Positions 36,658 through 46,584 of a stretch of 64,000 bases of DNA are shown one piece after another. A program made the position numbers and the translations under genes. Source of the stretch: Sphingobacteriales bacterium TSM_CSM (GTDB lineage: Bacteria > Bacteroidota > Bacteroidia > Chitinophagales > UBA2359); the NCBI GenBank assembly GCA_002212725.1, contig MTCR01000108.1, forward strand, positions 1 to 64,000, in the 5' to 3' direction. The notes under the pieces are model-generated. The model was given only the letters and a program-made list of their open reading frames with translations, was not told where the DNA came from and made no database searches. Every line of letters starts with the position of its first letter. The stretch's first letter is position 1.

Positions 36658-38322
36658 TTACCTGTTGCATTTGTAGCGCAGCGATTCATAGTAATTCAGG
36701 TATTTCTGAAAGTCTTTGTTGAGTTTCAGTACCTGCTGTTTGGGCAGGTTGCTTTGTGCAAATTGCCGGCGGTTGGTAATAAGGGCATATTTACCGTTTG
36801 GCGTAATGGTGCCGTAAACTAATTCAATGCTGTTACCCAATATATAAACGGGTTGCGGGGTAATGGTAACCGGCAGGTTGGTGGCGGTTTGCAGCAAAAT
36901 ATCTTTAAAATTGAGGTGCGACAAAAAATCATGATTGGTGGTGGTATCGGTAATATTGGTTGCATATACCATAAAAGGCACATGGTAGTTTTCCAGGTCA
37001 AGGGCATTTTCTTTGGGGCCGTGGTCAGCAAGTATAAAAATAAGGGTGCTGTCGGCAATACCTTTTTGGTTAAGGTTATCTGCAAGGCGGTTAAAATATT
37101 GGTTGTAGTAGGCGGAGGGGTCGGCGCCCAGCAGTTTAAGCCATTCGGTCATGTGGCCATATACCATTTCCTGCATGGCAAAAATGTGCGGGTATTTGGC
37201 CAGCGTATCGGTAATTGCGGTTAATACGGCGTTGTCTTCGCAGGCTTTTTCAATGGGGGTTGAGGTAAGGCAGGTAAATTGGGTAACAGTTTCAGGGTTG
37301 TCTATGTAATAGGAGGTACTCCACTCATTTGCGTTGGGTACAAAAGTGGACTGTTGCTTGCCATAAGAGGTAATAAAAAAAGTGGCATAATTATTTTGGT
37401 TAAAAAAACGCACCAGATTGTTGCAATTATCGGTAAAAGCAAACTTATCTTTACTAAGGTGCGACTGATAGGGCACAAAAATGCTGTTCATCATAGCCAT
37501 AAGGCTTGTATAGCTGTCAATATTGAGTGTATGGTAATTGTTGTATTGCTTTATGTGTTGTTTGTGGCGGTTAAGAAAACTGCTGCTGTCTGCCAGCGAT
37601 TTTTGTATAAAATCGCTGTATTTAAGGCCTTCCATTACCAGTACTACAATGCGGTTATACTTAAACCGGGCATTTGGCAGGGTATTGAATGATTGATTGA
37701 GGTGGTTAAACTCATTGGTTTCGGTTACAGTGGCAACCGGTGGCTGCAATTTTATAATATTGGCATCGGCGTGGAGCGAAAGTAAAATTTCTTCTGAAAC
37801 AGAGTGCAGAATAGGGTTGATAAACGGCTTAAATACACTTGGAATGAACAGCAAGAATAATGTTATCCCGATATGTTTTGTCCATTTTTGAAAAACCGGT
37901 TTTTTAGGAAAAAAGTAAGATACCATAAACAAGGCACCTAAACCCAGTAAAAATCCGCCAACGAGCCGGAAATTGGTAAAGTAGGTGATAAAAAACTTGA
38001 AATTATCAGCCGAAATGCTGAAAATGTTCATGGGAAAATGATACAAATCGAGCAGGAAAAATGTATATACGATGGAAAGCACACAAATGGGCAGGAAAAA
38101 AACATAAAAGAATAGCAGCCCGATATACGATAACGGACGGTTAAAACCGGTGCAAACAACAAACAGAAAGTAGTTTGCCATAAGCAAAAACGCATCTTGT
38201 ACCCATGAAACAAGATATAAATAGCTTGAATGGAGCGGTGTGGTAGCAAAAAAATAAATTTTTAGCAGCAGCAACAACAGCAGGGTGTTGCAGGTAATCC
38301 GGAATGGAAAGTTGGTGGACAT
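36658..38322 (-). CDS. membrane sulfatase-fold enzyme (LtaS / phosphoethanolamine transferase-like)
   Basis: A 554-residue protein with about five hydrophobic segments in the first 190 residues and a periplasmic alkaline-phosphatase-fold domain in the rest. Metal-site landmarks are IVVLVMEGLKYSDF near residue 226, the likely nucleophile in NIDSYTSLMAMMNS near 264 and FILADHGPKENA near 454. The layout is that of LTA synthase and phosphoethanolamine transferases, which move phospho-groups from phosphatidyl lipids to surface polymers or lipid A. Substrate is not predictable. No resistance operon surrounds it. Confidence 0.8.
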   Translation of the reverse strand: MSTNFPFRITCNTLLLLLLLKIYFFATTPLHSSYLYLVSWVQDAFLLMANYFLFVVCTGFNRPLSYIGLLFFYVFFLPICVLSIVYTFFLLDLYHFPMNIFSISADNFKFFITYFTNFRLVGGFLLGLGALFMVSYFFPKKPVFQKWTKHIGITLFLLFIPSVFKPFINPILHSVSEEILLSLHADANIIKLQPPVATVTETNEFNHLNQSFNTLPNARFKYNRIVVLVMEGLKYSDFIQKSLADSSSFLNRHKQHIKQYNNYHTLNIDSYTSLMAMMNSIFVPYQSHLSKDKFAFTDNCNNLVRFFNQNNYATFFITSYGKQQSTFVPNANEWSTSYYIDNPETVTQFTCLTSTPIEKACEDNAVLTAITDTLAKYPHIFAMQEMVYGHMTEWLKLLGADPSAYYNQYFNRLADNLNQKGIADSTLIFILADHGPKENALDLENYHVPFMVYATNITDTTTNHDFLSHLNFKDILLQTATNLPVTITPQPVYILGNSIELVYGTITPNGKYALITNRRQFAQSNLPKQQVLKLNKDFQKYLNYYESLRYKCNR

Positions 38323-38614
38323 TACAAATGAAGCGTGGACGGTGAAGGTTGATATGATTGCCCGATGTTCCGTTTGGGCAACCTTTATTGTTATACCGCA
38401 ACCGGTTTAAGCCTCAAACATACCCTTTTTTTGACAATTTTTATCTGTTTGGTATTGTCTTATGTAAATACAACATGGTTTGCACCCCGGCGCATATACG
38501 TCAGACCCCTGTGTTTTTTAAACCAAAATTGTTTGGCAGTTTAAAAAATTACAGCCCTTGGGTTGGCCTGTTAAAATTTGCGTACATTTGCTTTGAACCA
38601 AAAAACAACCAAAA
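38323..38614. other. intergenic region between divergent genes
   Basis: About 290 bases between the sulfatase-fold gene (minus) and fhs (plus). TACATTTG at 38583-38590 is a consensus -7 element for fhs, 25 bases before its GTG. TTG at 38563-38565 lies 17 bases upstream of it. Nothing else is recognised. Confidence 0.5.
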
Positions 38615-40297
38615 GTGAAACCAACCATTCCTTCCGATCTGGAGATAGCACAAAACGCTCCCATAAAACACATTAAAGAAATTGCCGCACGGCTGCATAT
38701 TTCGCCCGATGATTTGCATTACTTTGGCAAAACCAAGGCCAAACTGCCGCTATCACTTATAAATGAAGAAAAGGTAAAGCAAAGCAAGCTGATTTTGGTA
38801 ACGGCCATTAACCCAACGCCTGCCGGCGAAGGAAAAACTACCGTAGCCATAGGGCTTGCCGACGGGTTGAACAAAATAGGAAAAAGTGCCATTGCAGTAC
38901 TGCGAGAACCCTCTTTAGGACCCGTTTTTAGCATGAAGGGCGGCGCTGCCGGCGGTGGCTATGCGCAGGTAATACCCATGGAAGATATTAACCTGCATTT
39001 TACCGGCGATTTTGCTGCCGTTGAAAAAGCCAACAACCTGCTTTCGGCGCTTATTGACAATAACCTGCAAAGCAAAACGCGCTCACTGAACATTGACCCC
39101 CGTACTATTGTGTGGAAACGGGTAATGGATATGAACGACCGCGCCCTGAGACAGATAGTCATAGGGTTGGGTGGCGCAGCAAACGGCATTCCGCGCGAAG
39201 ACGGGTTTAATATTACTCCGGCATCAGAGGTTATGGCCATACTCTGCCTTTCAAAAGATCTGGAAGACCTGAAAAACCGGCTTGGCAATATTTTTATTGG
39301 TTTTACCTTTGATAAAAAACCGGTGTTTGCACGGCAACTCAATGCACAGGGCGCAATGGCGCTGTTGCTTAAAGATGCCATAAAGCCCAACTTGGTACAA
39401 ACCCTGGAGGGCAACCCTGCCATTTTGCACGGCGGACCGTTTGCCAATATTGCGCAAGGCACCAATACCATTATTGCCACTAAAATGGGGCTTTCGCTGG
39501 CAGACTTTGTGGTTACCGAAGCGGGTTTTGGTGCAGACCTTGGCGCCGAAAAATTTATGAACATAAAATGCGGCTACGCCGGACTTGCTCCCCATGCCAT
39601 TGTGCTGGTGGCTACCATACGCGCCCTTCGGCACCACGGCGGTGCAAAAAAAGACCAGTACAATACCCCCGACATAGACAAAGTGGCAAAAGGTTTTGAA
39701 AATCTGCAAAAGCATATTGAAAATTGCCTTAAATACGGCATTACCCCGGTAGTGGCCATTAATCATTTTTATTCCGACTCGGAAGAGGAGGTTCAGTATG
39801 TTAAAGACCGCTGTGCACAAATGGGGGTAATGGCAGTGGTAACCCAATGTTTTGCCCGCGGCGGGCAAGGCAGTACCGCATTGGCAGAGGCAGTAACAAC
39901 CGTAATAAATGCCAACGGAAACAACTTTAAACCCTTGTACGACTGGAATTTACCCGTTGAAGACAAAATTGTTACCATTGCCACCCAAATTTATGGCGCT
40001 AATGCAGTGGAATTTTCGGCACAGGCGCACACACAACTGAAAATTATTAACAGCCTTGGATTTGACCGGCTTCCGGTGTGTATGGCCAAAACCCAAAAAT
40101 CTTTCTCCGATGATGAAACCAAAATTGGCCGACCCCGAAATTTTGTTATTCACGTGCGCGAGTTTGAATTTGCCGCCGGTGCCGGATTTATTATTCCGGT
40201 TTTGGGCGAAATGATGCGAATGCCCGGTTTGCCCGCCGTACCTGCCGCCGAAATTATGGATATTGACAAAGATGGCAAAATAACCGGACTGTCGTAG
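38615..40297 (+). CDS. fhs: formate-tetrahydrofolate ligase
   Basis: A 560-residue enzyme making 10-formyl-THF from formate, THF and ATP in the cytoplasm. The P-loop is in TPAGEGKTTVAIGLADGLN (residues 68-86). Other family blocks are REPSLGPVFSMKGGAAGGGYAQ, DINLHFTGDFAAV, FGADLGAEKFMNIKC and AINHF. Length is normal. The start is GTG at 38615; no closer ATG fits because the conserved N-terminal IPSDLEIAQ begins at residue 4. It precedes fdhD on the same strand by 78 bases, suggesting a formate-related pair. Confidence 0.97.
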   Translation: MKPTIPSDLEIAQNAPIKHIKEIAARLHISPDDLHYFGKTKAKLPLSLINEEKVKQSKLILVTAINPTPAGEGKTTVAIGLADGLNKIGKSAIAVLREPSLGPVFSMKGGAAGGGYAQVIPMEDINLHFTGDFAAVEKANNLLSALIDNNLQSKTRSLNIDPRTIVWKRVMDMNDRALRQIVIGLGGAANGIPREDGFNITPASEVMAILCLSKDLEDLKNRLGNIFIGFTFDKKPVFARQLNAQGAMALLLKDAIKPNLVQTLEGNPAILHGGPFANIAQGTNTIIATKMGLSLADFVVTEAGFGADLGAEKFMNIKCGYAGLAPHAIVLVATIRALRHHGGAKKDQYNTPDIDKVAKGFENLQKHIENCLKYGITPVVAINHFYSDSEEEVQYVKDRCAQMGVMAVVTQCFARGGQGSTALAEAVTTVINANGNNFKPLYDWNLPVEDKIVTIATQIYGANAVEFSAQAHTQLKIINSLGFDRLPVCMAKTQKSFSDDETKIGRPRNFVIHVREFEFAAGAGFIIPVLGEMMRMPGLPAVPAAEIMDIDKDGKITGLS

Positions 40298-40375
40298 TTT
40301 TGCTTTTAACCCAACCTGCTGCCGGCAGTTGTACAACCACTTTTTGATAATTTACCAACTGAAAATAGCATATAT

Positions 40376-41176
40376 ATGCAAACTGACGCCTACCTTGGCT
40401 TAAAATACAACGACCACTCCTTTAGCCGGGTAACCGATGTGCTTGCCGTAGAGGAAATGCTGAGCATAAGCATAAACAAGGTTCCTTTTACCATTACCAT
40501 GCGCACACCCGGCGCCGAATCCGAACTGGTGCGCGGGCTTCTTTACTCGGAGCAAATTTATACAGACCCTGTTACCCACCCTGTTACCGAAGTATGCAGC
40601 TTCAACGAATTGGGGTATGTTACATCGGTTAATGTTGTTATTCCGCACGAAAAGTTGCAAAAGGCTTTTGCCGGAAAACGCAGCCTTGTTTCTGTATCAA
40701 GTTGCGGCATTTGCGGTAAAACCGAATTGGATATAACCCCCGGTCCGCAATTGGTTAGCGAAAAAGAATTGCTGCAACCCGAAGCAGTGGCAGATATGTT
40801 TACCGAAATGAGCAAGCACCAAAACGCTTTTAACATTTCGGGCGGTTGCCATGCGGCGGCGGCCTTTACCATTAGCGGGCAACTGCTTTCGGTGCAGGAA
40901 GATATTGGCCGCCATAATGCCGTAGATAAGGTTATAGGCAGTTTGTTGTTACAGCGCCGGCTGCACCTGGCAAAATGCCTTGTTGTAAGCGGCCGCATTT
41001 CTTACGAAATTGTAAGTAAAACCTATTTTGCCGGCATCCGGTATTTAGCGGCAGTATCGGCGCCTTCTACTATGGCAGTAGATTACTGCAAGCAAACCGG
41101 CATTACCTTGCTGGCTTTTTGCCGCAACCGCTATTTTACCATTTATGCCAATCCGGCCGGCATTGATATCGGGTAA
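40376..41176 (+). CDS. fdhD: formate dehydrogenase accessory sulfurtransferase FdhD
   Basis: A 266-residue FdhD protein, which passes sulfur from the cysteine desulfurase to the molybdenum-bis-MGD cofactor of formate dehydrogenase. The catalytic CxxC is Cys110-Gly-Ile-Cys113 within SVSSCGICGKTELD. Other family motifs are SGGCHAAA, QEDIGRHNAVDKVIG and VSGRISYEIVSKTYFAGI. A formate dehydrogenase gene is not in this window. It is convergent with the beta-propeller gene at 41215. Confidence 0.95.
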   Translation: MQTDAYLGLKYNDHSFSRVTDVLAVEEMLSISINKVPFTITMRTPGAESELVRGLLYSEQIYTDPVTHPVTEVCSFNELGYVTSVNVVIPHEKLQKAFAGKRSLVSVSSCGICGKTELDITPGPQLVSEKELLQPEAVADMFTEMSKHQNAFNISGGCHAAAAFTISGQLLSVQEDIGRHNAVDKVIGSLLLQRRLHLAKCLVVSGRISYEIVSKTYFAGIRYLAAVSAPSTMAVDYCKQTGITLLAFCRNRYFTIYANPAGIDIG

Positions 41177-41214
41177 ATGCCGCACCGGTTATGGGTGTTG
41201 ACTGGTATCAGACA

Positions 41215-42363
41215 TCAGGGTTTGTCACTTGGGGTTTCTACCCAATCGGCAACAAAAATATTGGTATCGCGGGTGCCGCCGTTGTTGCGGTTAGAGGCAA
41301 AAACCAGTTTTTTACCATCGGGTGAAAACATGGGAAAAGAGTCGAAGGCTTCGTCAAAAGTGATTTGTTCCAGGTTGTTGCCATTCAGGTCAACCATAAA
41401 AATATTAAACGGAAAGCCTTTTCCCTGCGTGTGGTGGTTAGAGGCAAACAGTATTTTTTGCCCCGATGGGTGGAAAAACGGCGCCCAGTTAGCGCCTCCC
41501 AGTTTGGTAATTTGCCGCAGGTTAGTACCGTCGGCATTGCTCACATAAATTTCCATGTTGGTAGGGGCAACCATGTTTTTCGCCAGCAGTTCTTTATATT
41601 CGGCAATAGCTTCGGGGGTTTGCGGCCGGCTTGCGCGAAACACTATTTTTTTGCTGTCGGGCGAAAAAAATGCTCCACCATCGTAACCAAGTTCGCGGGT
41701 AATGCGGCGCAGGTTGGTTCCGTCAATATTCATGGTATAAAGGTCAATATCGCCGTCGCGGGTAGAGGTAAAAACAATTTTATTGCCATCGGGGCTAACG
41801 GTGGCTTCGGCATCGTAAAATTTATTGTTGGTAAGTTGCTGCACAACCTGCCCTTGCAGGTCGGCGTAATAAATTTCGTATTCGCTGTAAAGCGGCCAAA
41901 CGTATTTGCCAATTTTGCGCCAGTCAAATTTTTCGGGACATGCTTCGTTGCTTTTATGCGTGGAGGCATAAAGTATAGCCTGGTCGCCGGGTAAAAAATA
42001 AGCGCAGGTGGTGCGCCCTTTACCGGTGCTTACCAAAGTCGGAGCAAAGGTGTCGGTGGGCAATTGCGGCAGAATGCCATAAAAAATCTGGTCGCATTCA
42101 ATACCTTTATCGGGGTTGGCAATTTGCATTACCAGTTTTTTGCTGTCAAAACTAAAATAAGCCTCGGCATTATCGCCCCCAAAGGTAAGTTGCTGAATAT
42201 TGGTTAAATGTTTTTCATTCGGATATTGCAGTTTACCTTGTACCGGCGATGCAGGTGCATCTTGTTTTGCCATGCGGCTGTTTTGGTACATATTTTTACC
42301 AATGGCCAGCGAAATAAAGACTAATAAAACCAGCGGAATAATGTAAAAAGTGCGTTTCAGCAT
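41215..42363 (-). CDS. TolB-like PD40 beta-propeller protein
   Basis: A 382-residue protein with an N-terminal hydrophobic anchor or signal (5-25) and at least five PD40/WD40-like blades. Repeats show the typical signature, for example ATVSPDGNKIVFTSTRDGDIDLYTM, FFSPDSKKIVFRAS, FHPSGQKILFASN and FSPDGKKLVFASNRN. These propellers bind proteins or peptides at the envelope. TolB itself is part of Tol-Pal, but no tol genes are nearby, so the name describes fold only. Confidence 0.85.
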   Translation of the reverse strand: MLKRTFYIIPLVLLVFISLAIGKNMYQNSRMAKQDAPASPVQGKLQYPNEKHLTNIQQLTFGGDNAEAYFSFDSKKLVMQIANPDKGIECDQIFYGILPQLPTDTFAPTLVSTGKGRTTCAYFLPGDQAILYASTHKSNEACPEKFDWRKIGKYVWPLYSEYEIYYADLQGQVVQQLTNNKFYDAEATVSPDGNKIVFTSTRDGDIDLYTMNIDGTNLRRITRELGYDGGAFFSPDSKKIVFRASRPQTPEAIAEYKELLAKNMVAPTNMEIYVSNADGTNLRQITKLGGANWAPFFHPSGQKILFASNHHTQGKGFPFNIFMVDLNGNNLEQITFDEAFDSFPMFSPDGKKLVFASNRNNGGTRDTNIFVADWVETPSDKP

Positions 42364-42590
42364 TCTATAATTGTGTTTACAATAGGAAAAAAATACAAAA
42401 ACAGCTTAATTTTGCAGATTGGGTTACCTGATTTTTGCTGCCCAAAGCGCTTAAAACTAAGTTTTTGAACTTTATGGCAGGTAAAATGTGTTTGTAATTG
42501 AGCCTGCAAAGGTAATAAAACTGCTAAATAAACTATCGGAAAGGGTAGAAGGTTTTATGCAAGTTTTTAAGTGTAAAATTTAACAATTAA

Positions 42591-43637
42591 ATGATAATCA
42601 CCAAAGTAAGCAAAGCATATAGGGTGGTTCTGTTGCTGATGTTTGTATTTATTTTTGCCTGCCGCAACGACAAAAACGCCTCAACGCTGCAAAAGCAGGA
42701 ACAGGCAAATACCTCCGAAACCGGCATGGCAAACAATATACCGCAGGTAAAACAACTTACTGCCCAAATAGCTGCCGATAGCGCCAATGCAGATTTGTAC
42801 TTTTTGCGCGGCAATGTGTACTTGCAGGCTAACACGCCTGAACTGGCCTCTGCCGATTTTTACCGTGCGCTTGCTTTAGATTCGCTCAACAGCGCCTATT
42901 ACTTAGCTGCAGCAGATGTGTTTTTTATGCAAAAAGATTTGCCAACTGCCATTAAACTCTTGGAAAAAGCACAGCAAACACTGCCCGACAGCGTGAATAT
43001 TAAAACCGAATTGGGTAAATACTACTATTATATACAGGACTATGACAAATCGGTAAATGCCCTTAATACCGTTACCGGCAGGCAACCCCAAAATGCCGAT
43101 GCCTGGTTTTGGCTGGGTATGAACTACAGAGATAAAAAGGAAAATGCTAAAGCCATTGCCAGCTTTACCCGCGCAGTTCAAGCCGATGCATCGTTTTACA
43201 ATGCTTATATGGTTATGGCCAACCTGCAGGCGCAAAACAAAGACAGTAAAGCGCTTGATAATTACAGCAAAGCCATTGCCCTGGATACCGCAAGCGTGGA
43301 AGCCCGCTACGGAAGAGCTTTGTTTTTGCAAAATACCGGTAAAACCAAAGAAGCCCTTGACGAATACCGGCAAATAGTTTTGATTGACCCGCAACATGCC
43401 GACACACATTACAATGTGGGCTATATTTACTTTAATAACAAAGACTACGAAACCGCGTTAAAAAGTTTTACCATGGCCGTTGGCACATCGCCAACCTTTG
43501 CCAAAGCCTACTATATGCGCGGTTTATGTGCCGAAAAACTGGGTAAAACCGCCAATGCCCGCACCGATTATGAAAGCGCCCTGAAATTTGACCCGCAACT
43601 TACTTTGGCAAAAGAGGCATTAACTCGTGTTCAATAA
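42591..43637 (+). CDS. TPR-repeat lipoprotein
   Basis: A 348-residue protein. Residues 1-24 form a lipoprotein signal with lipobox FIFAC, so Cys24 is the likely acylated residue. It then contains about seven tetratricopeptide repeats (for example ADLYFLRGNVYLQANTPELASADFYRAL and TSPTFAKAYYMRGLCAEKLGKTANARTDYESAL-type units). TPR lipoproteins act as scaffolds for envelope complexes. The stop is 64 bases before thrS. Confidence 0.88.
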   Translation: MIITKVSKAYRVVLLLMFVFIFACRNDKNASTLQKQEQANTSETGMANNIPQVKQLTAQIAADSANADLYFLRGNVYLQANTPELASADFYRALALDSLNSAYYLAAADVFFMQKDLPTAIKLLEKAQQTLPDSVNIKTELGKYYYYIQDYDKSVNALNTVTGRQPQNADAWFWLGMNYRDKKENAKAIASFTRAVQADASFYNAYMVMANLQAQNKDSKALDNYSKAIALDTASVEARYGRALFLQNTGKTKEALDEYRQIVLIDPQHADTHYNVGYIYFNNKDYETALKSFTMAVGTSPTFAKAYYMRGLCAEKLGKTANARTDYESALKFDPQLTLAKEALTRVQ

Positions 43638-43638
43638 C

Positions 43639-43646
43639 TAACTTTG
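43639..43646 (+). promoter_or_regulatory. -7 promoter element before thrS
   Basis: TAACTTTG, matching TAnnTTTG, 56 bases before the thrS ATG. It lies just after the stop of the TPR gene. Confidence 0.5.
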
Positions 43647-43701
43647 CAAACTTTTTTAGATACCCCGAATTTGAAACCTGAAATTTGTAACCGATATTCC
43701 A

Positions 43702-45621
43702 ATGATTAACATTACCTTTCCCGACGGCAACGTGCGCCAATATCCGCAAGGCATTACTGCGCTCGAAATTGCCAAATCCATCAGCAACAGCCTTGAAAAA
43801 AAGGTGTTGTCTGCAAAAGTGAACAACGAAGTATGGGACGCCACCCGCCCCATTAACACCAATGCCAGCCTTACCTTACTTACCTGGGACGATAAAGAAG
43901 GTAAAACTACTTTTTGGCATTCATCGGCACATTTAATGGCCGAAGCACTGCAAACCATTTACCCGCAGGTAAAATTTACCATTGGCCCGCCTATTGACAA
44001 CGGCTTTTACTACGACGTGGATTTTGGCGGAGAAATTCCGAAACAAGACGACCTGGAAGCCGTTGAAAGGCTTATGCTGAAACTGGCCGCACAAAACAAC
44101 CCCTATCAGCGGCGCAATGTTTCTAAAGCCGAAGCCCTGGAATTTTACCACACCAATGAGTATAAAACCGAACTCATTAACGACCTTGCCGACGGCGATA
44201 TAACTTTTTATACCCAAGGCAATTTTGTTGACCTTTGCCGTGGCCCGCATGTGCCGCATACCGGCTACATTAAAGCCGTAAAACTGCTCAATATTGCCGG
44301 CGCTTACTGGCGCGGCGATGAAAACAGACCGCAGCTTACCCGTATTTATGGCGTTACCTTTCCCAAACAGCAGGAATTAGATGATTACCTGCATTTATTG
44401 GAAGAAGCCAAAAAACGCGATCACCGCAAACTGGGCACCCAACTGGGCTTGTTTGCCTTTAGCGACAGGGTAGGGCAGGGGCTTCCGCTTTGGTTGCCAA
44501 AAGGCACCAAACTGCGCGAAATATTGCAGGATTTTCTGCGGCACGAGCAGGTAAAAAGAGGCTATAAAATGGTAATGTCGCCGCATATTGGTAAAAAAGA
44601 CCTGTATGTAACCTCCGGACATTATGCCAAATATGGAAAAGACTCGTTTCAGCCCATACATACCCCCCGCGAAGGCGAGGAGTATTTCCTGAAACCCATG
44701 AACTGCCCCCACCACTGCGAAATTTACCGCACTCAGCAATATTCTTACCGCGACCTGCCCCTGCGACTGGGCGAATTTGGTACCGTTTACCGCTACGAAC
44801 AAAGCGGCGAACTGAACGGATTGCTGCGTGTGCGGGGCTTTACCCAAGACGACGCCCATATTTTTTGCGCACAAGAACAACTCAAAGACGAATTTAAAAA
44901 TGTAATTGACCTGGTAACACTGGTTTTTGGCAAGTTGGGCTTTAAAGAATTTACCGCACAAATTTCTCTGCGCGACCAGGAAGACCGCACCAAATATATT
45001 GGCTCTGAAGAAAACTGGGAAAAAGCCGAAAATGCCATTATTGAAGCCGCTCAGGAAAAAGGACTTAAAACAGTAATTGAATATGGCGAAGCGGCTTTTT
45101 ATGGCCCGAAACTGGACTTTATGGTGAAAGATGCGCTTGGCCGCTCCTGGCAACTTGGAACCATACAGGTAGATTACAATTTGCCCGAACGCTTTGACCT
45201 GGAATATATTGGTGCCGATAACCAACGCCGCCGGCCGGTAATGATACACCGCGCACCCTTCGGGTCTTTTGAGCGCTTTATTGCCGTACTTATCGAAAAC
45301 TGTGCAGGCAATTTCCCGATGTGGCTGGCACCGCAACAAATTGCCATATTGCCCATTAGCGAAAAATTTACCGAGTATGCCGAAAAAGTGCAGCGCGAAC
45401 TGACTGCTCATGGCTTCAGAGCCGAAATTGACTACCGAAACGAAAAAATTGGGCGTAAAATCAGAGATGCCGCCATGCAAAAAATACCTTGCCAACTCAT
45501 TATTGGTGAAAAAGAAGCCGAAGAAGGCATGGTATCGGTGCGCCGGCAAGTAGAAGGCGACAAAGGCGCAATGACCCTGCTGCAACTTGTTGATATGCTT
45601 AACCTCGAAATGGAAGGTTGA
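43702..45621 (+). CDS. thrS: threonine-tRNA ligase
   Basis: A 639-residue class II synthetase with all domains: TGS (1-61), editing domain with [11 protein letters not shown] (HxxxH at about 73-77) and the [10 protein letters not shown] block, catalytic core with [11 protein letters not shown], the zinc-binding [10 protein letters not shown] and motif 3 [11 protein letters not shown], and the C-terminal anticodon-binding domain ([11 protein letters not shown] onward). It charges tRNA-Thr and hydrolyses Ser-tRNA-Thr. Gene order thrS-infC is conserved in many bacteria, although a strong terminator separates the two here. Confidence 0.98.
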   Translation: MINITFPDGNVRQYPQGITALEIAKSISNSLEKKVLSAKVNNEVWDATRPINTNASLTLLTWDDKEGKTTFWHSSAHLMAEALQTIYPQVKFTIGPPIDNGFYYDVDFGGEIPKQDDLEAVERLMLKLAAQNNPYQRRNVSKAEALEFYHTNEYKTELINDLADGDITFYTQGNFVDLCRGPHVPHTGYIKAVKLLNIAGAYWRGDENRPQLTRIYGVTFPKQQELDDYLHLLEEAKKRDHRKLGTQLGLFAFSDRVGQGLPLWLPKGTKLREILQDFLRHEQVKRGYKMVMSPHIGKKDLYVTSGHYAKYGKDSFQPIHTPREGEEYFLKPMNCPHHCEIYRTQQYSYRDLPLRLGEFGTVYRYEQSGELNGLLRVRGFTQDDAHIFCAQEQLKDEFKNVIDLVTLVFGKLGFKEFTAQISLRDQEDRTKYIGSEENWEKAENAIIEAAQEKGLKTVIEYGEAAFYGPKLDFMVKDALGRSWQLGTIQVDYNLPERFDLEYIGADNQRRRPVMIHRAPFGSFERFIAVLIENCAGNFPMWLAPQQIAILPISEKFTEYAEKVQRELTAHGFRAEIDYRNEKIGRKIRDAAMQKIPCQLIIGEKEAEEGMVSVRRQVEGDKGAMTLLQLVDMLNLEMEG

Positions 45622-45634
45622 TGAAAAAATGCCT

Positions 45635-45681
45635 GAAAAACGGGCTTTGAAGAAAAAAATTAGCTTCAAAGCCCGTTTTTC
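45635..45681 (+). terminator. intrinsic terminator after thrS
   Basis: Perfect 18-bp stem, 45635-45652 with 45664-45681 (GAAAAACGGGCTTTGAAG and its complement), 11-base A-rich loop; the 3' arm carries TTTTT. Confidence 0.88.
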
Positions 45682-45955
45682 ATATTACAGCAATTAAAAA
45701 ACACTATCTTAGCACCCATATTTAATGCGCAATATCCTTAACTTGTGCCCTATATTGCTGTGCAGGCGGTTAAAGGCAAAAATAAGAACCCCGCATTTTC
45801 AATGGCAATTTAAACCGGTGAGTGCCAAAAGAGTTTAAACAGTAAATAAATCGGCGGTATGGCACCAAGCCGGCATGGTAAGTAACCTCAAATACATCAA
45901 ACAACGCATTGCTCAACAATTTGCAACTTATTTTTTTCACTAAACAATTTTTTAC
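45682..45955 (+). promoter_or_regulatory. infC promoter and long leader
   Basis: About 270 non-coding bases. TATCTTAG at 45705-45712 is a 7-of-8 match to the -7 consensus, which would give a leader of about 235 bases. A possible early hairpin pairs GCAATAT (45729-45735) with ATATTGC (45752-45758). Long infC leaders often carry autoregulatory or L20-binding structures; no specific known motif was recognised. Confidence 0.45.
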
Positions 45956-46516
45956 TTGGCCAAATTAGTAAAACCCGGCTTTAAGAAACCGGAAGACAAT
46001 GGTAAATTAGATTTTCGTATTAATGACGAAATACGTGTGCCCCAGGTTCGCCTTGTTGGCGAAAACGTAGAAGAAGGTGTTTACCCCACTTCGCAGGCGC
46101 TGCGCATGGCCGAAGAAATGGAGTTAGACCTTGTTGAAATTGCTGCAACGGCAACCCCGCCTGTATGCCGTATTATTGACTACAATAAGTTTTTGTACGA
46201 AAAGAAACGCAAGGAAAAGGAAATTAAGGCAAAAACCCAGAAAACAGTGGTTAAAGACATCCGGTTTACCCCCAATACCGATGACCACGATTTTGAGTTT
46301 AAAGCCAAACACGCCGAGCGTTTTCTGAAAGAGGGAGATAAGGTAAAAGCCTATGTGCAGTTTAGAGGGCGGGCAATTCTTTTTAAGGAACGCGGCGAGT
46401 TGTTGCTGTTAAAGTTTGCGCAGCGTCTTGAGGAATTTGGCACTCTGGAAAATTTGCCCAAACTGGAAGGTAAGAGCATGATTATTTTCATTTCTCCCAA
46501 GAAGAAGAAATCATAA
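45956..46516 (+). CDS. infC: translation initiation factor IF-3
   Basis: A 186-residue IF-3. The N-terminal domain contains [25 protein letters not shown] and the linker [20 protein letters not shown]; the C-terminal domain has [26 protein letters not shown] and ends in [12 protein letters not shown]. It binds the 30S subunit and checks start codons. There is no ATG: the frame, after the TAA at 45941, offers only ATT at 45947 and TTG at 45956 before the conserved sequence. I chose TTG, giving MAKLVKPGF. Non-AUG starts of infC allow feedback control by IF-3 itself. No rpmI or rplT gene follows. Confidence 0.93.
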   Translation: MAKLVKPGFKKPEDNGKLDFRINDEIRVPQVRLVGENVEEGVYPTSQALRMAEEMELDLVEIAATATPPVCRIIDYNKFLYEKKRKEKEIKAKTQKTVVKDIRFTPNTDDHDFEFKAKHAERFLKEGDKVKAYVQFRGRAILFKERGELLLLKFAQRLEEFGTLENLPKLEGKSMIIFISPKKKKS

Positions 46517-46529
46517 CCTTCCCGAAAAA

Positions 46530-46584
46530 GCTGCTTATGTAGCAGCAGCGCTGCAGTTTGCAATAACCCTTTACGGTTATTGCA
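46530..46584. terminator. possible terminator hairpins after infC
   Basis: Two small hairpins between convergent genes: GCTGCT / AGCAGC (46530-46546) and TGCAATAACC / GGTTATTGCA (46559-46568 with 46575-46584). No clear T-run follows either, so the call is weak. Confidence 0.35.

Noticed and set aside
38358-38618. Plus-strand open frame of 86 codons before fhs
   Set aside because: It covers the fhs promoter region and has no recognised features; likely chance.
44395-45669. Long minus-strand open frame of 424 codons antisense to thrS
   Set aside because: It lies wholly over the thrS coding sequence in a mirrored frame; composition explains it, and thrS is complete.
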